From Lachnospiraceae bacterium (GTDB lineage Bacteria > Bacillota > Clostridia > Lachnospirales > Lachnospiraceae), in assembly GCA_021202335.1 (NCBI GenBank), contig JAJQDE010000051.1, positions 1-37,529 of the forward strand: a DNA stretch of 37,529 nucleotides. Direction: 5' to 3'. The notes below the pieces were generated by a model. That model did no database searches, had not been told where the DNA came from, and was given only the letters and a program-made list of their open reading frames with translations. This document shows, in pieces, positions 35,602-37,529 of the stretch. Numbering within the stretch: position 1 is the first letter of the stretch; each line of letters begins with the position of its first letter. Made by a program: the position numbers and the translations under genes.

Positions 35602-36102
35602 ATGAATATTATTGCAGCGGTGGATAACAATTGGGCAATCGGGAATAAAAATTCCCTTTTGGTGAAAATTCCAAAGGATCAAAGGCTGTTTATGGAAATG
35701 ACGGCGGGGAAGGTGGTCGTGATGGGAAGGAATACTCTTGAGAGCCTTCCCCAAGGGCAGCCGTTGGAAAAAAGGGAAAATATCATTCTGTCCTCAGATT
35801 TGAAATACACGGTAAAGGGTGCGCAGACAGTTCATTCTTTGCCTGAGCTTTTTGAAAAGCTGGGACAGTATAAAAGCAGCGATGTGTTCGTGGCGGGGGG
35901 AGCGTGCGTATATCGGCAGCTTTTGCCCTACTGCGATACGGCGTATATTACTAAAATCAATTATGAATACGAGGCGGATGCGTATTTTCCGGCGCTGGAT
36001 AAGCTGCCCGAGTGGGAGCTTGCGCAGGAAAGCGACGAGCAGACGTATTTTGATTTGGAGTATTACTTTTTATCGTACAGGAAAGTTTGGTCCGGACGAT
36101 AA
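35602..36102 (+). CDS. folA: Dihydrofolate reductase
   Basis: DHFR reduces dihydrofolate to tetrahydrofolate with NADPH. The ATG at 35602 (MNIIAAVDNNWAIG) has GGAAGGG upstream; the length is 166 residues. The catalytic Asp is in IPKDQRLF, NADPH contacts are in VVMGRNTLES and FVAGGACVYRQLLP. No thymidylate synthase is adjacent. Its last ~11 codons and stop lie within copy B of the palindromic element, so the C-terminal strand end (LSYRKVWSGR) is encoded by the repeat. Confidence 0.94.
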   Translation: MNIIAAVDNNWAIGNKNSLLVKIPKDQRLFMEMTAGKVVVMGRNTLESLPQGQPLEKRENIILSSDLKYTVKGAQTVHSLPELFEKLGQYKSSDVFVAGGACVYRQLLPYCDTAYITKINYEYEADAYFPALDKLPEWELAQESDEQTYFDLEYYFLSYRKVWSGR

Positions 36103-36108
36103 AACGCT
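36068..36108. repeat. Dispersed palindromic element, copy B, overlapping the folA 3' end
   Basis: The segment matches copy A closely: TTTTATCGTACAGGAAAG, then TCC, then ACGATAAAACGCT. Its arms pair imperfectly. It supplies the folA stop codon (36100-36102) and is followed immediately by the Shine-Dalgarno of the next gene. Confidence 0.75.
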
Positions 36109-36125
36109 CCGGAATGGGGGATATT

Positions 36126-36680
36126 ATGAAGATAGGTGAGGCGCGGGCAACATAAAACGACTATTATTATCAACTGGGCAGCAGATATATGCAGCTCAAG
36201 GAACAGGCAAGGACGCAGCAGGAAGCGGGAAATGAAGCCGAGGCGGGAGCGATATTGGAGCTGTCGCAGGAGGTTCTCGAAAAAAGGGAGGAGATTGCGC
36301 AGTTTGCAAGGTTTGACATTCCCGAGCTGATTGCGGATATGGAAAACGCCGCGCTTGCCCCGGAGCAGGCGGAAGCGGCAAAAAAGTATGCGCAGGATAT
36401 GGCAAAGCTTATGGAGGTGGCAAGGCGGATTGCCGCCGGCGACAAGGTGCCGTCGGCAGACGAGAAGAAGCTTATGGAGTACGACCAGGATTTGTACCAA
36501 ACGGTAAAATCCGCAGCCATGCTTGCAGATATGAAGGAGCGCAAGGAATATGATTCGCTGTGGGAGGACGAAGAGGAGCTTGAGCACACCGACATGGCGG
36601 AGCTTGACAGGGAAATCCTGGACAGCGAATTGAATATGGATTTGCCGGAAATAGATATGAGCCTTTTGGAAACACAGTAG
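36126..36680 (+). pseudogene. Hypothetical coiled-coil protein gene with a premature stop at codon 10
   Basis: ATG 36126 has a GGGGG Shine-Dalgarno, but TAA at 36153-36155 stops it after MKIGEARAT. The same frame then stays open to 36680 and reads a coherent helical, Glu/Ala/Lys-rich protein of about 174 residues (QLGSRYMQLKEQARTQQ..., acidic C-terminus EIDMSLLETQ). ATG 36189 lies in this frame but lacks a ribosome-binding site. I do not recognise the family; the composition suggests a soluble coiled coil. The nonsense codon may be a true mutation or a sequence error. It follows folA by 23 bp and ends at a terminator. Confidence 0.65.
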
Positions 36681-36732
36681 GAAAACGGCAATAATTTCCC
36701 ACCTGTGCTGCATAGAGCGGGAAAAAGGGCGG

Positions 36733-36756
36733 AAAGAGGCCAAAAGCCTCTTTTTT
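36733..36756 (+). terminator. Intrinsic terminator after the hypothetical gene
   Basis: AAAGAGGC and GCCTCTTT pair around CAAAA, followed by a run of T. It separates the folA transcript from the recombinase. Confidence 0.85.
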
Positions 36757-36830
36757 GCGTTGCAACAGGAAGCCACATTATGTGTCGGTGGTTTAATTCG
36801 AAATTAACGGGGCGGGCGTATGGTTCTATG

Positions 36831-36856
36831 CGATAAATCGCTTCAGAATGGGGATT
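36831..36856. repeat. Partial palindromic element (right half), copy C
   Basis: CGATAAATCGCT, then TCAGAATGGGGATT resembles the end of copy B and its flank (CGATAAAACGCT, then CCGGAATGGGGGAT). Only the right half is present. It provides the recombinase ribosome-binding site. Confidence 0.5.
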
Positions 36857-36859
36857 ACT

Positions 36860-37456
36860 ATGAAATTATACGGTTATATAAGAGTGTCATCCAAAGACCA
36901 AAATGAGGACAGACAAAAGCTGGAGTTATTGGAGATAGGAGTTCCTGAGCAGAATATTTTTATGGATAAGCAGTCAGGAAAAAATTTTGAGCGGCCGCAA
37001 TACAAGAGAATGCTCAGGAAACTCAACCGAAACACAGTGCTTTTTGTAAAGTCCATTGACCGTTTAGGGCGTAATTATACGGATCTCAATGAGCAATGGC
37101 GGATTATTACCAAAGAGAAAGGGGCGGATATAGTTGTTCTCGATATGCCTATACTTGACACAAGGCGTGAGAAAAATCTGTTGGGAACGTTTATCAGCGA
37201 TTTGGTGCTGGCGCTTTTGAGTTATGTTGCGGAAAATGAAAGAATTAACATAAAACAAAGGCAGGCGGAGGGAATTGCCGCTGCAAAGCTAAGAGGCGTA
37301 AAGTTTGGCAGACCAATAAAGGAGATTCCGGATAACTTTGATGAAATAGTCGAAAGGTGGAAAAGGCGTGAAATCCTTCAGGATGATGCCGCGCAGCTAT
37401 GCGGCATGTCCGGTTCGACCTTTTATCGGCTGGTGCATGAAAGAAAAGAACAATAA
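36860..37456 (+). CDS. Small serine recombinase (resolvase/invertase family)
   Basis: The start is set at ATG 36860 (MKLYGYIRVSSKDQ), 12 nt after an ATG embedded in its Shine-Dalgarno. Of 198 residues, the nucleophile is S10 with R8 beside it. SIDRLGRNYTDL carries the conserved Asp/Arg pair, and AENERINIKQRQAEGI is the E-helix region. A C-terminal helix-turn-helix (DDAAQLCGMSGSTFYRLV) binds DNA. It is a resolvase/invertase-size protein, not a large integrase. No transposase or phage genes are adjacent. AT-rich inverted repeat TTAATT-CGA-AATTAA at 36793-36807 is nearby. Confidence 0.92.
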   Translation: MKLYGYIRVSSKDQNEDRQKLELLEIGVPEQNIFMDKQSGKNFERPQYKRMLRKLNRNTVLFVKSIDRLGRNYTDLNEQWRIITKEKGADIVVLDMPILDTRREKNLLGTFISDLVLALLSYVAENERINIKQRQAEGIAAAKLRGVKFGRPIKEIPDNFDEIVERWKRREILQDDAAQLCGMSGSTFYRLVHERKEQ

Positions 37457-37460
37457 AAAC

Positions 37461-37502
37461 AAGTCCGTCAAAGAGTGTACTTTTTGACGGACTTATTTTT
37501 TT
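37461..37502 (+). terminator. Intrinsic terminator after the recombinase gene
   Basis: AAGTCCGTCAAA (37461-37472) and TTTGACGGACTT (37483-37494) form a 12-bp stem followed by a T-tract. Confidence 0.9.
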
Positions 37503-37529
37503 GGTTAGCTGACATTTTTCGTTACTATT

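Noticed and set aside
36793-36807. TTAATT-CGA-AATTAA as the recombinase crossover site
   Set aside because: It is short and AT-rich, and no second copy or direct-repeat partner is visible in the window, so it was left as a remark only.

Overview
The window looks like chromosomal DNA from a Gram-positive Clostridia, most likely Lachnospiraceae. The reasons are the roughly 50% GC, the gene order murE-priA-def-fmt-zinc peptidase-rsmB-rlmN-stp-prkC-rsgA-rpe, the cysE-cysS-mrnC-rlmB-sigH block, and a BspA-like leucine-rich-repeat surface protein. Almost every gene is on the + strand and closely packed; the one minus-strand gene-like segment is a glycosidase remnant at 33320-33808. The assignment rests on recognising gene content, not on a database search.

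Layout. (1) 1-2307: a BspA-type surface protein that starts in the middle of a repeat (probable 5' frameshift), ended by a strong terminator. (2) 2345-17193: a cell-wall, translation and signalling run with its own promoter. MurE makes peptidoglycan precursor; PriA restarts replication; Def and Fmt process and formylate initiator Met; RsmB and RlmN methylate rRNA; the PP2C phosphatase and PASTA kinase are an opposed signalling pair; RsgA matures the 30S subunit; Rpe belongs to the pentose phosphate pathway; and a chemoreceptor-like protein seems to have lost its signalling tip. (3) 17212-19948: a metal-efflux operon (ArsR/SmtB repressor, free HMA metallochaperone, P1B-type ATPase) with an excellent promoter and operator, but an in-frame TGA near the ATPase N-terminus. 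(4) 19991-25416: a nuclease-helicase fusion, a phosphohexomutase, IspF with a Cys-rich tail, and purine nucleoside phosphorylase. (5) 25432-30983: cysE, cysS, mrnC, rlmB, sigH, and a short recQ. (6) 31006-37529: an exported DUF3048 protein, an esterase-like hydrolase, tRNA-Gly(GCC), a GH31 C-terminal remnant, a beta-CASP RNase-like protein, dihydrofolate reductase, a hypothetical coiled-coil gene with a premature stop, and a small serine recombinase.

No wholly new multi-gene system is evident. The points most worth a second look are: a dispersed palindromic element (33281, 36068, partial at 36831) that forms gene 3' ends and runs into ribosome-binding sites; two palindromes in the metal-operon leader; a tip-less chemoreceptor; an unusually high number of damaged genes for a stretch that is otherwise housekeeping; a palindrome ending exactly at the 5' end of the tRNA; and a recurrent translation-initiation context in which an ATG is embedded in the Shine-Dalgarno sequence.
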